Shown here piece after piece: positions 51,463 to 63,512 of a stretch of DNA of 64,000 nt; position 1 is the first letter of the stretch, and each line of letters starts with the position of its first letter. The DNA is from Talinum fruticosum. Its lineage: Eukaryota; Streptophyta; Magnoliopsida; Caryophyllales; Talinaceae. The stretch lies in NCBI GenBank assembly GCA_021018815.1, contig JAITYX010000077.1:1823501-1887500 (forward strand), given 5' to 3'. Both the position numbers and the translations under genes were made by a program. Under the pieces are notes generated by a model, which searched no databases, was not told where the DNA came from, and saw nothing but the letters and a program-made list of their open reading frames with translations.

Positions 51463-54400
51463 ATGCCAGCGCAGAAGCGCTTGGAGGAGAATACCGACGA
51501 TGATCTTCCTGAAACCGACGCCGAAAATCACGATGAGGAGGACGACGATGAGGAGGAAGACGACGACGAGCAGAAACAAAGCGGAGAAGGTCTGTATTAT
51601 TCGTTTTGTTTTTATTTTTATTTTTCTGCTACCTTTTTTCTTTTTCTGGTGTAATTCACTGTAGATGAAATTACCGGCATTTGTGTCTGGCTCAATCGAA
51701 AATTAATTATTTTCTCATTTGGTCGTTATTTTTGGTGTTTCAGAGTCCGATGGAAGTGCTTCACCCAGCAGCGATGAGAGCAGCAACAGCGAAGAAAAGG
51801 ATGAGTAAGTTTTTGTGTCATTCATTGCTCTATCTCTGTCTCTATCTCTTGTTTCGCCTCTTCGTGGATTCATGATTCTTTAATTTGTTTGGGATGATTG
51901 TTAGAAGGATATCGTTAGTTTGCATATTTGGCATTTTGTTGATTGTTTGGAAGCTCATAAATCGAAGTGGGCAGTTCTTGATTTTTAGTTGGTCGTGATA
52001 TTCCTTTGTATATTCATGCATTAATTGCGGAGAGTGTAAGATAATATGAAGTTTCTATATATACAAGGCCTTTGTACGGCTCCAAATGGGCCAGATTCTA
52101 TACTATAGGGAGGACCAAGGGTTGTTGGGACTTGGGGAGTCAGGTTCTGTATGTAAACAGAACTTCTGTTTCGTGGGCATGTTAAGTGTGAGTGAAGTAG
52201 TACGTGGATGCTGGATTTTGGTGAAACAATTTGGTGTGCTATTGAAATTTGCTACTCCTTCGAGCCTCTAGTTGCAGAGGATTAACATCCAACTCTTCCA
52301 TCTAATTTTCTCAAGTTTCTTGAAAGGTATGATCAAGTTATATCTTGGTTGAAGAATTGTTTTGGCACAAAGTACATTAGGTGATAGGGAGGCTTTTGTT
52401 TATCATAAACAGCAGCATAAAGTAGAAACTTTTGGCCATGATTCTCCCTTTTGTTAGAAAATTATTATCCTTTCTAATTGAGTATTGGGTGTTGGATAGC
52501 GGATCCTATGCAGTGTGTATATCAGGAGCTTCAAGTTCTGATCTGCAATCCAGTTTATTCCTGTAAACCTGTTTTTTCAGCATACCCATATATTCTCTTG
52601 TTTTTGATGTTTGCCTTATGGATCATGTTTCTCTAGCATAGTCTTTCATTCATCTGCTTGGCATCCCTTTGGCATGTAGATTCTCAATGATACAAACATG
52701 TATGACTTAAATTGTTTATACTTACTTGATTGATATAGCTTGGTGGAAGGAATCAGATCTTGAATCATAATCTCCTCCCTTGTTGACCCAATTTTGAAGT
52801 ACTTCTATTATGTTTGACCATGTGTTGTGTTTAATAGGCATATTTGCATGTTGACTGCCATAGTGGAGCTTATTCTTGTTTGTCTATCCATAGTTTCTAT
52901 TCTACTCTGTAATCGATAAAACTGGGAAGGTATGATGTAGCAGGCTTGTTTAGACCACAATAATTCACTTAACATACTCGGACATGCAACTTTCTTAGGC
53001 TGTGATGTGATCTTAATCAAGTTTTTGGAAATACATGTTTCTAACAAAGTTTCTAATTGTACTCTTTCAACGAAAGATATTCAGGATCAGGGAACACCGT
53101 GGTGTATGCTATTTGATGATGATATTGTTTTAATAGATAAAAGAGGAGGAGTTAACTATAGGCTGGAAAAATGGAGAGATACTTTGGAGTTAAGTTATGT
53201 GAAGTGGAAGAAGAGGCAATAGAGGAAGTTACCATTAGTGATACGACAGTACCAAAAGTTAAGAAGTTTAGGAACTTCGGTTCGATTATACAAGGCAATG
53301 AGGACATTGATGATGGCATTGGTCATCTGTTAAGGATAGGATGGAATGGAGGCATGCATTTGGAGTATTATGCAAAAAGATTCCAATAAAGCTAAAGGGA
53401 AAGTTTATCGTATGGTGGTTAGACCACCATTGTTATATAGTTCAACGTGCTTGCAGAGGTTGATGGTAGCAGACATGAGGATGCTTAGATGGGTGAGTAG
53501 ACAAAAAGATACAAGATTGGAGAGAATAGAAATGTAGTTATTAGAGAAAAATGAGGGGTTGCACCATTAAAGGATAAAATGAGAGCAGCTGGACGTAGAT
53601 GATTTGGTTATATCAAGAGAAAAGATATAAATGCTCTTGTGTAGAGATGTGAGATGATTGACCTTCCGGATTATAAGAGGGGTAAAGGTAGACCAAAGAA
53701 AACAAAGTGATGAGACAGCAGGACATGAAACACTTTACAGAGGGCATGGCTTAGGATAGGAGTTTATGGAGGTATAGGATTAGAGTAGTAGATGTCAAAT
53801 AGTTCATGCTCTAGGCTTTTGTGTCTAGTCACCTAGCGAGCAATGTTGTTTTGTGACGTGCGTTGTAGGTTGTCAGCGCCTCCATAGTCTTATTAATTTT
53901 ATTGTGTTGCATTGCTTGTTTATTTATCTAAGATTTTATGACTGTATTATTTGATGCTTCTATTTTCAAATATTTTCCACAAGATTTCAACTTGGCAAAA
54001 AATTTGTTTTGAAAATTATTTTTTCAATGGATCTCGTGGAACCGGCCTATTGGAAATGCTAGCTGGGTAAGGCTGATCTCTCAGACCCCGTGAGAGTGGG
54101 ATCCGCATTAGGAGTTGTTGTATTATATATTGCAACGAAAGTGCCCTATTAATGTGGATTTTTAGATTTGACTCCAAGAAGAAGGATGCGACAAACTCCT
54201 GCTGATTCTTCTTCTCCCTGAGCCATATCATGATAATGCACTTCTTGATGGGTGATCCATTCGGTGCCTATCAATCTTCGATGCATGCATTTTCCATTGA
54301 GGACCCATGTAAATATGTATCTATATGAGTTGATTACAAATTACTTGATCATGGAAGTTGATGAGGCTAGGCTGTCTACTAGTAGATGGTAGCTGGTGCT

Positions 54401-57400
54401 AATGTTTTTGTTTCATTTCTTGGCAGATTCATTGTTGTAAGACTATCAGATATACGCAAGGAAGTGCAATGTCCAATATGTCTAGGTAAGCTTCAAATAT
54501 CTGTCATATGGGCATTGCTAACTTAGGATGTCAAAGTCAGGTGTGTAGATTTTATTGACATTAGGAAGTGCAGCATATTGCATGCCATAAAAGTTCTTGG
54601 ATAGGGCTGGCAAAAAACCCCGTACCCGTTTAAAACCCGTAAAACCCGCCCCATTTAAAACCCAAATGGTTGGTAAAGTTTTTAAAAAATGGGTATGGGG
54701 CGGGTATGATTAAAATGGGTATGGGGCGGGTATGGATATGGGTTTAGGCTTCACCTGCCCCATACCCGCCCTATACCACACCCACAACCCGTACCCGAAC
54801 ACCCGCCCACTTAACACCCACAACCCGTTTTATTAAATGTTAAAAAAAAAAAAAAAAAAAAACTAAAGGTTGAATTTTAGGCTCATTTCAAAAGAAAAAG
54901 TCTTTGTTTATGGGTGTCTTTTGCCTACCCCTATCTTCACGTCTCCTTCCTCGGTTTTTGCTGTCTATTTGTTTGGGTTGAACGGTGAGAAATATTAAAT
55001 ATGGGTATCATTATTTTTAGTCTATTTTTACCCGAATAAAACCCGCATACCCGTAAAACCCAGTGGGTATGGGTATGGGTACGGGTATGAATTTTTAACA
55101 CCCGGTGGGTATGGGTATGGATATGGGTACGCATTTTGAAAATGGGTATGATGGATGTGGGTATAGGAAAACCCGCCCCATTGCCAGCCCTATTGTTGGA
55201 TTTAGAGTTGCTGAACGGCAAATGCTGTTTCCTAACCGAAAAGGTCATTTTGATTTTGCTGCTACTTGCACTTCCGCTTTAGATGGATTTACCGTAGGCT
55301 GAAAAACAGATATTTCTCTGTTGTTTGTGAAAGACATCTCACTTGTGTTTTGTGCTTATACACATTAGCTAAATTCTAGAGAAAGTATTTATAACAAGGG
55401 GCTCCATCTAGTTTTGCTTTTAAATGCCCTTGCTTTGCTCAAAAAGTATGCTTGAGATGTTTGGTGTTCACATTGGAAATAGCATGTTCTATAGTGCAAA
55501 ATCGTATACAACTAGTGCTTTTGCTTTCCTAAAAGCTAGAAATGGCACACTTCTCCAAAAGGCATGCTTTAAGTGCAGGCAAAGGTGTACATACCAGGCC
55601 TAAGCTAGAAAAACCACTAGCTATTTTCTGTGCTTGTGAATATGCCTTTCTTTCCCTAATCTAAATCAAACACCTTGTATTTGCTATTGCGCAAAAAAAT
55701 TTGCACTTTTAAGGAAAATTCATACACAATATTAGATGAGTTTTTTTTTCTTTCTTGCGTCCCTTTTCCCCTCCTTTTAATGTGAAACATGGGATCAACC
55801 TTTTAGAGAAGAGCTGAGGTTCAATGTCTCTAGGAAACATTTTTTTCTTGCTGTCTTGTGAAGTTGTGATATTATGTTGCAAAAATTAGATTGATGAATG
55901 ACATATTCAACGAGATTGATCTGAATATAGTGAAATTATGTAAGATCTCCTTTAAGATCAAACAATTGCATTTACTTTATATTTTTTGTTTTATTGTCGT
56001 GATAGTGTTCACCGGTGCATTATTTGAGGTTATAGAGGTATTTGTGGATCTTCGCAGTTGTAGCCCTATGCCCCCCTCTTTTGAGATTCGAACAAAAAAG
56101 TTGATATAGTTACAATCTAGACATATTTCTGCAGTCTATACTGTATATTCTTGTCACATTGTAATGCTTATTCATCTTTATTTTCGTCTTGTGCACCCCC
56201 GCTCTCTCAACACACCAAACTCCACATCTAGGGTTATGAAAAGAATTGATGATGTTTGTTTATCCTTGTGTGATAGAATGGGGTTTATGAGGAATGACAC
56301 CCTTTTCTCAGTGATTTTCATTTGTTTGTCCTGGGGCCCATCCAACTAGGATGATGGTTAATCTCATCTTTTGATCTTTAATTTACAACCAGTGTTTACA
56401 TCTGCCAAAAGCAGGATAAATGACTGATAAATTGCGCAGCACCCCTGATTAATCCTCCATAACTGAATGTGGTGCTAGTTGCTCAGATTGATGGAATTTG
56501 TATTTAAGTTAGTTCATGACCTCAAGGAATGGTTTATATGTTGAGAAAATGTCCAACCCAATTTTTTTAACCTTGTGGAATTACTCTGTTTGAGGAACAT
56601 GATGTGTTCATGTTTATGCTGTTGGAGGAAAAGCTAGAACAGAAATAATAATGCTGAACAGCATAAGATGTTTATGGCGATGGCTCTTAAGAGACTAGTA
56701 GTCCTTATGTGGAGCTGAAAGAGGGGGCAGGGGTTGGAATTGCAGAATCTGTTTTATTGCTGTGCCGAGTATGCTCCCTGTTAATAGGTGGTGGAATTAA
56801 ATTGTGGTAATTGTTTTTCTGTTCTATTCTATTTCTTATAATGCAGTCCAAGAGAAGGAGGGGGGACCGGGGACCAGATTGCTCTTTTCTGTACTTGACG
56901 ATTTCTCAGTTGCTGTTATTCATCATAGTTGCTAAGAAATATTCTGGAAATTCAGCGGCTGAAATGTGTTAACAACTGTACGTCTTGCTTAAATTCATTT
57001 AGCGCCCCCCCAAAAAAAAAAAAACCCTGCTGTTTTTCTGTTTTGGTATGCATATATTCATCTATTGCTGCCTTTCTGTGTGAATTCTGTGTTTTCCCTG
57101 GTAGGTTTTTTTCTAGATAGGAATCTTAAAATAGTGAGCATTTGCCTAAGATGGCTTATAATAGTCGCAACTCTGCTATTCAGAAACTTCCTTTTCCTGT
57201 TCTTTTGTTGGTAATGACGCTTTCCTCTATGTGCTAGGGATCATTCGGAAGACAAGAACAGTTATGGAATGTCTACATCGGTTCTGCAGAGAATGTATTG
57301 ACAAATCCATGCGGATGGGGTATTTTTGGAGAGGCTATGATATTTTTCTTTACAGATTCAATGTTGAGATTTAGTCAGATATTGTCCAGACTGGTGATGT

Positions 57401-59823
57401 TATTTCTGACGGATAATCAGCATGCTTAACAACTTTGTTTTAAAACGAAAACAGGAACAATGAATGCCCTGCTTGCCGCAAACATTGTGCTAGTCGACGC
57501 TCTTTAAGAGATGATCCAAATTTTGATTCACTGATTGCTGCGTTATATCCTGACATTGATCAGTATGAAGAGGAGGTATATTTCTCCTATAGCCTTTTGT
57601 AGTCGCTTATTAGTGTTTTATCTGTTGCAGAACAACTGACATTCCTCTGCTACCTTACTCGCCAAATCTAATGAGTGCTTGTTAACAGGAACTTGCTTTT
57701 CAGGAAGATGAAAAAGCTCGAAACAAGCAGGTGAGAGATCTCGTTCAATTATGTTAGCGGCTATGCTGTTTTGTACTTATTTTTAAAGTTTCAGTCAGCT
57801 TGGACTTGATATACTGATGCGATGCTGTTGTTTCTAGTCTACATATAAATTCCACCTCTCTGTTGCGTCAAATTATTGTAACTTGTAAAGTCTTTGGGCA
57901 GATTCAAGCTGCTATTGCTCAAACTTTTAGAAGACAATCAGAAGCACTTACCAGGAAACGGAGAAGGTCACAGGGTAATTATAGGAGGAGGAGAAATTGC
58001 CGATCCGAAGACGAGGATGATGCCAACGGTCATGATGGTGGGAAAGATTCATCTTCTGCTGATGAGCGTTGCACAGAGTTTAAACCAAAGAGATCAAAGA
58101 GGTGGAGAGGTCAGCCATCACCAGCTGCCACAAGTGGAGATGGAGGAGGCGATGAAAATGATCAAGAGGGGCACCGCGATTCTGGAATTGTGTCAGCAGG
58201 GTTGGTTGGAAGTTCAGAAATGCTTGTCTGGGGCAGAGGTGGCATGCGAAGTCACACTCGATATGGCAGTGGGAGTGGTGGCAATGGTAAGCATTCCCGT
58301 AGCCGCCTCGCAAAGTTGGGTGAACATCTTCGAAATCTAGATGAGAATGAGAATGAGAATGAGGTAATGGCATTAGATGTGGTTGTTTTATATATCTACT
58401 AGGGGCAATTTGTCATCTCCTGGGACTATTAGTCAGGAACTAGAAGTTGGATTTCAGCGGTCAGCCAAGTTAAATTGAGTGTTTTATAATGAAATGCACA
58501 TGGGAGACTTTTGATGATGCTAAAATATAATTACATTGTACATAGTTCTTTTTGCCTACCAAAAATAAAAAAAACTTGCTCATGTTAGGTTGATATCAGT
58601 TTTTTGGCATGTGTTTTGAGTATGGTCCTTTGGCCAGGTTGCTGAAATTGGTTCATGTTGTTTCAGTTGGATATGCACGTGGTGCTTGTTTCTCTTGATG
58701 AGCAGAAATCACCCATTATACAGCACTCCTACTTGTGCAGCAGGCCAACACTATCTGTGGGACAATTATGCCAAGTAAACAATCTCTGACGTGTGGCCTG
58801 TGCTTGCTTCTTTCGTTGTGCTACTTTCTAAGGCACTGATGCATTCATGTTCTTGCAGTTCGTTGCTCTTCAAACCTCATTGCCAGCTGAAGAAGTTGAA
58901 ATTTTGGCAGCAAAAGGCCTCGACTGCAAGCCAAGCTCTTTAGCTCAGTTGTCAAGTTCTGCTGTATTCGATTCATTCAAAGATGACTTGCTAGTATTGA
59001 ATTCAGAAGAAACTCTGGCAGGACTTAAAGGCGTGTGCGGTTTTAGTCAAGGCCGCTTGGTAAGTTTACTTCTTCCAAAACCAAATCTTTTCAGGAGATG
59101 CATGTGCATCAACATGCCCTTCCTTTTGCCCCTGCTGACTTTTTAAAATTTTTTTTTATAGCTAAGTGTTTTTTTTAAAAAAAAATAAAAAATCGGGAAG
59201 TTGTGCCATCTCTTTCATTCAGCTGCTTTTAACCAGATTTGACCTGAGACCTGAATCAGGAGGCTGGAATTCAGTCTGCAGTCAATGACCTGATTCTGCT
59301 CCGCCCAGGATCTTAAATAGGATGACTTGACTATGATTTGAACCCAAATTAATTCGATGTAAAACTTTACTGGCTAATATCTTTTAGTTATTTTTAGACA
59401 ACCTGTGGGATCAACTAATAGTAGGCTTGATGTAAACTTGAACTCAAAGTTATCACCCCTGGATCGAAATTGAACAGAGCTGGGCCCAAGACAGTAAGAC
59501 AGATTGAACCTGTAAGTTCCATCAACCCAAATATGACCCTAACTGACGTTAACCCAACTTGAGCTCAATCCATTGACCCATTTGCTATGAACCTAATGAA
59601 GCTATGCTACTGAAATTAGGAATTTTGCAGTATCTCAGTCTTTCAAAGACGATGGATAATATATGTGAACAAACCTCCTCTTTTGGATAAACTAGGTCAA
59701 ACCTAAAACAGAATACTGTGAGGGGAGAGGGAGTCTCCCATAGTCCTCTTATCTTCAACAATTGCTTACTTTGCTTATGGTTGATTTCAGATGTTGGCAT
59801 ATCGGCAAAAGTTGTCAACGTAG
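51463..59823 (+). CDS. RING1: RING1-type Polycomb E3 ubiquitin ligase
   Basis: PRC1 subunit homologue that mono-ubiquitinates histone H2A in the nucleus. Ten exons: 51463-51589, 51744-51804, 54427-54485, 57238-57319, 57455-57575, 57689-57730, 57902-58363, 58667-58774, 58859-59059, 59791-59823. The sum of 1296 bases gives 431 residues with no frame correction. The N-terminus is acidic ([14 protein letters not shown]). The C3HC4 RING spans about residues 76-116 and runs from CPICLG through [10 protein letters not shown] to CPACR. A basic, Gly-rich middle follows ([27 protein letters not shown]). The C-terminal RAWUL ubiquitin-like domain is in exons 8-10 ([19 protein letters not shown], ending [10 protein letters not shown]). 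Introns 2 and 3 are over 2.6 kb and carry transposon remnants. I cannot tell RING1A from RING1B. Confidence 0.93.
53040..54135 (+). mobile_element. Decayed LINE (L1-type) fragment in RING1 intron 2
   Basis: Translated in shifting frames it matches the end of a plant L1 reverse transcriptase: [21 protein letters not shown] (the usual FADD box reads FDDD), [20 protein letters not shown], then [19 protein letters not shown] and [20 protein letters not shown]. Multiple stops and frameshifts follow. The downstream text, including GGGTAAGGCTGATCTCTCAG and GACCCCGTGAGAGTGGGATCC at about 54064-54108, resembles the standard 3' UTR of such elements. It is dead, 5'-truncated, and in the same orientation as RING1. 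Confidence 0.8.
54602..55192. mobile_element. Non-autonomous hAT element in RING1 intron 3
   Basis: 591 bp bounded by perfect 12-bp terminal inverted repeats, TAGGGCTGGCAA at 54602 and TTGCCAGCCCTA at 55181-55192. It is flanked by an 8-bp target-site duplication with one mismatch: TTCTTGGA at 54594-54601 and TTGTTGGA at 55193-55200. TAGGG-type termini plus 8-bp duplications define hAT transposons. The interior has many GGGTATGGG/ACCCGTACCC repeats in both orientations, like subterminal transposase-binding repeats, around a poly-A stretch at 54841-54861. No transposase is encoded. Confidence 0.88.
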
Positions 59824-61066
59824 GATGCTTCCGAGGAAGTTACCACTGGCTGTCACAAGGATCGAGTGAAGACATGGCATCACATACATGTAAAGAGCAC
59901 ATTATTTAGCATACACACAAGATTCTGGGATATATTGTAGGTTATAAAATCATGTATTTTTCTAGAATTTGAGGAAGGATTTTAGGGATTCATGTTAGCT
60001 GATGTTTTTATGATTGTTTATGTCTTAAATGTTTGGGTTAAGGTTTTTCGCTGACAAGTATCTGTGTTAAGGTGCTTATAAGAAGCTTATCTTGTATCTT
60101 CTCACTGTCAGTTGGGTGAATGCCCTTTGGAAATAAGTGTCAATGCATTTATCAGGTTCATCTAATCTAGGCCTAACTAAATCTTCATTAGTCTAAAGTT
60201 AAGTTATTAAGGTATAAGATTCATGCATAATTGTTAGAGTATAAGTGTAAAAAGATTTCAAAGTGCATTTTATTTATATTTTTTGTAAAAAAAGATTTAA
60301 CCATATTTACCTTAAAAGAACTCACCTTCCTAGTTTGACTTACTAATATCACTGATCCAATATAAATAATATTACAGATACTATTTTGTTTTAATTTTTT
60401 AAAACACGCTCCTTATTTTTCGTGGTTTAATTTTTTAAAAAAAAATTAGATTCCTTATTCTAAAATATATCATATAGATACATTTATTATCTCGGATCTA
60501 TATTATAAAGGTTTGCTGACCCACAACCCAGCCAATCCATCCTTGACCCACCCCACTCGCCAACTTTAGTGTCATAGTCCACGTAAGAATGTTCCCAATT
60601 TTGAACCAAACAAAATGGCTCGTGGGAGGTCCACTGTCGATTAATTTTTAAAAAATTAAGTAGTGTAATAAATAAAGCATAAAACGAAAACAATAATAAT
60701 TTGAGCTGTCTAACTTAGTTGGATTAATACTTAATAGTCCCAGTTTTCATGCTGCGAGAAGAATGACCAATAGTAATCATATAAAACCATCATGCTTTTC
60801 ATATAAGTTCACCCTATGGGGTGGGGTTTGTTAAAGATGAATAATCATACAACTTGATCATGCTGAAAAACTCTGAACTTTCACCCTCTTCGTTAGGTTT
60901 CGAACTTTGGTGGTGACAGTTTGGTCGGGGACTTTAGGAGAAAAGTTCAGTGAGGGGATTACTCCGAGGTGTCCTAGCAAGATATCACATCCTCAGACTG
61001 AGCTATCACATTCTTAACTTTACGACAAAGAACTGTTGTATTTGATCAGTTGGCAAGAATAGCAGT
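59824..61066. other. RING1 3' UTR and BAC1 upstream region
   Basis: About 200-300 bases of probable RING1 3' UTR, then AT-rich DNA with no gene seen. The interval 60500-60620 and 60880-61060 is less AT-rich and presumably holds the BAC1 promoter; I see no clear TATA box. Confidence 0.4.
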
Positions 61067-61068
61067 TG

Positions 61069-61069
<1 letters not shown>

Positions 61070-61127
<58 letters not shown>
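61070..61127. repeat. (GATA)n(GA)n microsatellite abutting the BAC1 start codon
   Basis: About four GATA units run into about twenty-one GA units, ending a single base before the ATG at 61129. It must form nearly the whole proximal 5' UTR, where it could affect start-codon context or transcription, and it should vary in length between individuals. Confidence 0.92.
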
Positions 61128-61128
<1 letters not shown>

Positions 61129-61130
<2 letters not shown>

Positions 61131-63512
61131 GGAGGTGGTGGATGCAGGGCAAGGTTGGAAACACAAGGAGCACATGGCGGGATTTCTCGCGGGTGTAGCC
61201 ACCGTGATCATCGGCCAACCCTTTGATACAATTAAGGTCCTTATCTTCCCATCATTCAGCTCTTCTTATGCCAGCTGATTCTGTAATTTGAATTGGGCAA
61301 AAGCTCTGTTATTTCATTCAAGTAGCTTCAATGGACTTTTGCTTACACGGTAATGCTTCTTACCCTGGCCAGTACAGATCACGAAATCATGTGTATTGTT
61401 CCCGAATACCCCAGTATGTTTGATTTTTGGATCCGCCACGTACCGCTTCTTTTGCTTGGCTTGAATGTTCTATATACATGCTTTCTTTTTATTGTTGTTT
61501 GTCAAATGTGGGTGATATTGTTCCTATTAAGATATGTCAACTTCTTAACTGAATGCTTTTCAGTGGCTTTCTTCTCTGTTGCAGCTCATGTTTTCTGTAT
61601 TTTTGTGATGGACTTCGCCTCTTACTCTGCATATCTCTTCGTGTTAGGTAAAACTGCAAAAGCGCAACACTGAATTATGCGGCATGAAGTATAGAAATGG
61701 CTGGCATTGTGCTGCAAGAATTCTGAAAAATGAAGGGGTATGAATCTCTAGCCACCCTCCAACCTTTGAGGTTAGGAATGTCTCCTTCCATGTATGTTAA
61801 TAGCAAAAAGATAGCTATATCGTCTATTTGGCTCTTGAAATTTTTGCTATTGGAATCTGCTTTTTTGAAAAACTACAACTCATCTCTGATCCTTTGGATA
61901 ATCCTATGTCAAAGAGGATCCTGTTTTGGTCAAATGAGATTCGGGCGGTAAGTTTGCTGAATAATCTCTGTTCTAGGATCAACCTGACATTACAAATTAC
62001 AATTAGCTTGAGATTCATATTCTGCAAATTCTTGTACTAAAAGCGTCTGTTTCCGATTCTTACTAGGTAAGAGGGCTTTACCGGGGCACAGCTTCTTCAT
62101 TTGCTGGGAAGGGTTTCGAATATTTACTTGGTTTCGGGTTGTATTTGCAAGCCAACGAATCACTCCAGGTAAGACTCTTTATAGGAGAACATTTCTTACC
62201 AAAGAACATGGACTTCTTTCTTACCCTTCTTGTCTCTTTCGATATGGGAGAATGAGGTCTTCTTACAGAATGTAATTTGAAAGGTACTGAGCTACTTCAT
62301 TTATAAATCTCCTGTTTTCTTGTTTTCAAGGGGAAGCTGCAGGGTTCTGGTCTGCAACCCCTGGTCATAATGCCATCAGGGGCCTATTCTGGAGCTGTAG
62401 TGAGTTTTGTGCTGTGCCCAACTGAGCTAGTGAAGGTAAGTTCATAGGCTGTTCCTGAACCTAATAATGTTTTCTTGCTGATGACTTTGAGTGTCTCCAG
62501 TGTAGGATGCAAATCCAAGGGACTGATTCTCTAATCCTGAGGTCCACCAGATACAATGGTCCTGTTGATTGTGCACTTCAGACTATAAGAACCGAGGGGG
62601 TGAGCTAGGACGAATATTTGAATGCTTGCTCTCAGCTAGGTATCTGACATTTGATTAGTTAAGCTAATGGTTTTAGCTGTCCAGGTGATGGGGATTTTTC
62701 GTGGAGGAGTGACAACCTTCCTAAGAGATTCTGTGGGAAATGCCATGTTCTTTGGTGTTTATGAGTACACCCGACATTTCATGCATTTAAAACTCAAAGA
62801 CGCTTCTCAACAACATAAATACTTAACAGAGTTGGGAATTGGGATCTTAACTGGCGGCCTTGGTGGTGTTGCCGTATGTATAATCTTGCTCAAGAAATCT
62901 TTAAGTCTTAAGGCTATATATGTTATTTGGACTCCCTTACACGCACTACCCCACAATATGACATATAACTCCTTTTTGTCTACGAAACTTGTGAAGTTTC
63001 AGTGTCCATGGTGGAGTCTCAAGTGTTTGATTTTGGGTACTGAGTGAAAAGGAGAATCCAAGTAACATAGTTCAGAGAATTATCTTCTCTTCTCTTCCTT
63101 TTCTTTTCTTCACATTACCTCTCTTAGTTGCCTAAGCTGTTCTTTTGCCGAAAATTTATACAGTACTGGTCTACCGTACTGCCCCTGGATGTTGCAAAAA
63201 CCATAATCCAGACCAATCCAGATCGAAACTGTACAAGAAATCCATTTCGAGTGTTAAACATGGTAAAATTTCGCTGGTGAATTTCCGATAGTCCATCATC
63301 ATTGTATAGCTTTGTAACTTAACTGATGAGCATGGGACTGGGTCAGTACGGATAATGTATATGGCTTGTTCTTGCAGGTCTATCGACAGGCAGGTCTAAG
63401 AGGATGTTATGCTGGATTAGGTCCCACTATAGCAAGGGCATTCCCGGCCAATGCAGCCGCCATTGTCACTTGGGAGTATGCCATGAAAATCTTAGGTGTC
63501 AAACACGTTTGA
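61129..63512 (+). CDS. BAC1: Mitochondrial arginine/ornithine carrier BAC1
   Basis: Inner-membrane carrier of basic amino acids, expected to move arginine into mitochondria for arginase during nitrogen remobilisation. Eight exons: 61129-61236, 61648-61737, 62067-62168, 62331-62435, 62501-62599, 62685-62873, 63164-63262, 63378-63512; 927 bases, 308 residues, no frame correction. Three carrier repeats carry the signatures QPFDTIKVKLQ (about 31-41), CPTELVKCRMQ (about 128-138) and LPLDVAKTIIQ (about 235-245). The block FPANAAAIVTWE near the C-terminus matches BAC1 as I know it. All eight exon borders are GT-AG. Oddity: in the first repeat the usual AFESSLMFGIYSQ-like helix reads GFEYLLGFGLYLQ, so a paralogue or lineage-specific change is possible. 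The ATG follows the GA repeat at once. Confidence 0.92.

Noticed and set aside
54937..55302. Open frames with His-Thr repeats on both strands
   Set aside because: They are read from the GGGTATGGG arrays of the hAT element and its flank, not from a gene.
57894..58373. Alternative-frame open frames over RING1 exon 7
   Set aside because: The RING1 frame is supported by homology and phase with its neighbours; the others are shadows of low-complexity coding.
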